A stretch of DNA of 64,000 bases from UBA8401 sp041665525 (GTDB lineage Bacteria > Bacteroidota > Ignavibacteria > UBA10030 > UBA8401), in the NCBI GenBank assembly GCA_041665525.1, contig JBAYIS010000016.1, positions 1-64,000 on the forward strand, written 5' to 3'. Shown here piece by piece: positions 61,789 through 64,000 of the stretch (within the stretch, counting starts at the first letter, position 1; each line of letters begins with the position of its first letter). A program made the translations under genes and the position numbers. Below the pieces are notes generated by a model that saw only the letters and a program-made list of their open reading frames with translations, searched no databases and was not told the DNA's origin.

Positions 61789-64000
61789 ATGAAAATATTT
61801 CTCGCTGTTTTCTCCATTGCAATACTGTTGACATCCATATCCGCCCAACCGAGAACCATGAAAGCAGTTCGCACGCCGATCCCGCCGGTAATTGATGGTT
61901 TTGGAAACGATGATGCGTGGAAGAATGCCGCAGCTCAGTCGGATTTCATTCAGCGCGATCCAATAGAAGGTGTTCCCGAATCGGAAAGAACCGAATTCAA
62001 GATACTGTTTGATGACAATAATATTTATATCTATGCAATGATGTACGACGCGCATCCGGATAGCATCGTTACACGCCTGGCGCGGCGCGACGATCTAGCC
62101 GAATCCGATCATCTCGGTATCGGGTTCGACAGTTATTATGACCGGCAAACATCTTTCCTTTTTGCCGTTCTAGCGTCGGGAACGAAGATCGACATTTTGA
62201 AATACAACGACGGTCAGGAGACCGATTATTCCTGGGATCCTGTCTGGGAAAGTGAAACGGCAATATTGCCGGATGGCTGGAGTGCAGAAATGAAAATCCC
62301 GCTGTCGCAGCTGCGGTTCACCACCGGAAATGATACGTGGGGAGTTAATGTTGTCCGCAAGATCAGCAGGAAGCAGGAGGAATCCTATTGGCAGCTGATG
62401 TCCAAGAACGATCAAGGAGATGCTTCATTGTTCGGAACAATGACCGGAATGGCGGACATTAACATGCCGCCGTTGTTGGAGGTCCTTCCGTACGGTGTTG
62501 GTTCATCGGAACATTATCCGCAGACGAAGGAACGCGTAAAGATAGAAAAGCTCCGACCTGATGTAGGTGTGGATATTAAATACGGTGTTTCGTCCAACTT
62601 TACACTTGATGCAACCATCAATCCGGACTTTGCGCAAGTGGAGGCGGATCCCGCAGTGCTGAATTTGACGACGTTCGAAACGTTCTATCCGGAGAAGCGC
62701 CCATTCTTTATTGAAGGGACGCAAATACTGCGCTTCGTTACGTTCGGAGGAGATTTCGGTCCGGGACTCTTTTATTCCCGGAGGATCGGCAGACCGATCG
62801 GAGTCCGGCTTCCGGGTGACGGTATGATCATCACTGAAGAACCGCGCACCGCTACGATTCTCGGAGCGGCAAAATTTTCCGGCAAAACAGAAGGCGGCAC
62901 CTCTATCGGCGTATTGACAGGATTGACCGAAGAGGAGGAATTTTCATACCGTGATACGATCGGCGCAGTCAGAACCCGGCGGGCCGAACCGAGCGCTGTC
63001 TATAACCTATTTCGTGTGAAGCAGGATTTTTGGGGTAACTCCAATGTTGGCGCTATCGTCACAGAAACATCGCGGGAAGGAAACGTCCCGGCGTTCACGG
63101 CGGGGACGGATTGGGATGTGAAGTTTGACAGCAGCACATACCGATTGAATGGATTCTTTGCCGTATCACATGGAGCGAAGTACATCGATAAATTTCACCG
63201 GATCCGGACGCAGCCGTTTATGCAGCAGGGATCCGCGGGAAAAATCAATTTTTCAAAGATCAGCGGAGAGTGGACATACGGCGTGAGTTCTGATTACACA
63301 TCAAAGAAATATTTCATCAACGATCTCGGTTTCTTCTTCTCGCCGAATGATTACGGCGTTGTTGTGTTCGGTGGGTACCGCAATTTTACTCCGGGAGAAT
63401 ATTTTCGATCATACAATTTCAGCGGCAACGTCCATCTGCGATGGAATTTTGACCGGTTGACACAAGCCCGGGAAATCAGCACAAGTGCCTACGCACAACT
63501 GCTAAATTATTGGTCATTGAGCGGCGGCATGTCGTATTCATTCAGCGTGCAGGATCCGTATGAACCTCGCGGATACGGTGTTTTTCAAGCACCTTCCAGT
63601 TTCTTCATCCGCGGCGAGATTGAAAGCGACAACCGAAAAGCTGTGATCGTAAATGCCGAAGAGAATTACCGCAGGTATGATAACGGAGGATGGATCTCAA
63701 ACACCGAAGCAGCGATGGTTCTCCGGCCGACCACTTCAATGGAATATGAGATATCCTTCGCATACGGAATTGAACGCGATCTTGACCGGTTTGCAACGGC
63801 TGTTGTGGATACCCTTGTGTCGTTTGCCTCGGTCGATCCGACAGCGGTCTACGGAAAACGGGATGTGGATGGGATGGATATAACGCTTCGCAGTTCGATT
63901 CTTTTCACACACGAGCTTTCCCTGCAAATCTATAACCAATTATTCTGGGCAAAAGGAAGTTACGATACCAGTCGGTATGCATTGTTAAATCCGGCAAGGG
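61789..64000 (+). CDS. DUF5916 outer-membrane protein with N-terminal CBM9-like domain (partial)
   Basis: An open frame from ATG 61789 runs off the right edge (at least 737 codons). The signal peptide ends TSISAQ. Residues about 30-220 are a carbohydrate-binding family 9-like domain (IPPVIDGFGNDDAWKNA, FKILFDDNNIYIYAMMYD, GWSAEMKIPLSQLRF). Next is the DUF5916 signature with DATINPDFAQVEADPAVLNL and ETFYPEKRPFFIEG, then long barrel-like sequence. Proteins of this type are common in Bacteroidota outer membranes; substrate unknown. AAGG lies ten bases before the start. Confidence 0.9.
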   Translation, partial: MKIFLAVFSIAILLTSISAQPRTMKAVRTPIPPVIDGFGNDDAWKNAAAQSDFIQRDPIEGVPESERTEFKILFDDNNIYIYAMMYDAHPDSIVTRLARRDDLAESDHLGIGFDSYYDRQTSFLFAVLASGTKIDILKYNDGQETDYSWDPVWESETAILPDGWSAEMKIPLSQLRFTTGNDTWGVNVVRKISRKQEESYWQLMSKNDQGDASLFGTMTGMADINMPPLLEVLPYGVGSSEHYPQTKERVKIEKLRPDVGVDIKYGVSSNFTLDATINPDFAQVEADPAVLNLTTFETFYPEKRPFFIEGTQILRFVTFGGDFGPGLFYSRRIGRPIGVRLPGDGMIITEEPRTATILGAAKFSGKTEGGTSIGVLTGLTEEEEFSYRDTIGAVRTRRAEPSAVYNLFRVKQDFWGNSNVGAIVTETSREGNVPAFTAGTDWDVKFDSSTYRLNGFFAVSHGAKYIDKFHRIRTQPFMQQGSAGKINFSKISGEWTYGVSSDYTSKKYFINDLGFFFSPNDYGVVVFGGYRNFTPGEYFRSYNFSGNVHLRWNFDRLTQAREISTSAYAQLLNYWSLSGGMSYSFSVQDPYEPRGYGVFQAPSSFFIRGEIESDNRKAVIVNAEENYRRYDNGGWISNTEAAMVLRPTTSMEYEISFAYGIERDLDRFATAVVDTLVSFASVDPTAVYGKRDVDGMDITLRSSILFTHELSLQIYNQLFWAKGSYDTSRYALLNPAR

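Noticed and set aside
1..64000. tRNA, rRNA or CRISPR arrays
   Set aside because: I looked for acceptor/T-loop patterns, long rRNA-like conserved blocks and regularly spaced direct repeats of 25-40 bp and found none; a covariance-model search would be decisive.

Overview
The window is a 64 kb piece of a chromosome from a Gram-negative bacterium of the Bacteroidota/Ignavibacteriota/Chlorobi (FCB) group. Four secreted proteins end in a roughly 75-residue type IX secretion sorting domain with the YPNPFNPSTTI-type motif. There are two TonB-dependent receptors with N-terminal carboxypeptidase-regulatory-like domains, a propeller histidine kinase, an AraC regulator with a membrane N-terminus and a DUF5916 protein. 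The motif style and mid-range base composition fit Ignavibacteria-like lineages best, but genus cannot be fixed from sequence reading alone. No tRNA, rRNA, CRISPR array, transposase or phage gene was recognised.

Layout, left to right. (1) 1-5.6 kb, minus strand: membrane-anchored AraC regulator, GH5 glucanase with sorting domain, and a TonB-dependent receptor cut by the left edge. (2) 5.7-9.4 kb, plus strand: HAD phosphatase, saccharopine-dehydrogenase-like protein and an unknown AT-rich secreted or outer-membrane protein. (3) 9.5-14.1 kb, minus strand: GTPase TypA, patatin-like esterase, and arsenite methyltransferase ArsM preceded by an unlisted 23-codon cysteine-rich peptide gene and two palindromic operator-like sites. 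(4) 14.4-19 kb, minus strand: compact housekeeping run (NAD(P)-binding oxidoreductase, membrane protein, YhcH/YjgK family, GNAT, Nudix, esterase, M24 peptidase-like).

(5) 19.1-33.7 kb: a phosphate-starvation island. It holds a TonB-dependent receptor, a sorting-domain surface protein, a metallophosphoesterase, a receiver-less PhoB-type DNA-binding protein, dCMP deaminase, an OlsB/OlsA-like pair predicted to make ornithine lipids, an OprP-like porin, PstSCAB and PhoU. Upstream of six of these genes I find TTAACA-like hexamers repeated every 11 bp, which I read as Pho boxes. The set would give outer-membrane capture, phosphate release, high-affinity import and replacement of phospholipid by phosphorus-free lipid under one control.

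(6) 33.7-45.2 kb, minus strand: an anaerobic energy cluster (pyruvate:ferredoxin oxidoreductase, dihydroorotate-dehydrogenase-like protein, Rrf2 Fe-S regulator, membrane polyferredoxin, NrfH, NrfA, hemerythrin-like protein, two small membrane proteins), followed by an asparaginase-domain protein and a lipoprotein. (7) 45.5-51.1 kb: two tandem paralogous secreted alpha-amylases that share their leader region. (8) 51.2-64 kb: DEDDh exonuclease, HD phosphohydrolase, CcmF-type haem lyase (probably serving the multihaem cytochromes), propeller histidine kinase, LytTR response regulator/LytS-type kinase pair, DUF1761 membrane protein, and a DUF5916 protein running off the right edge.
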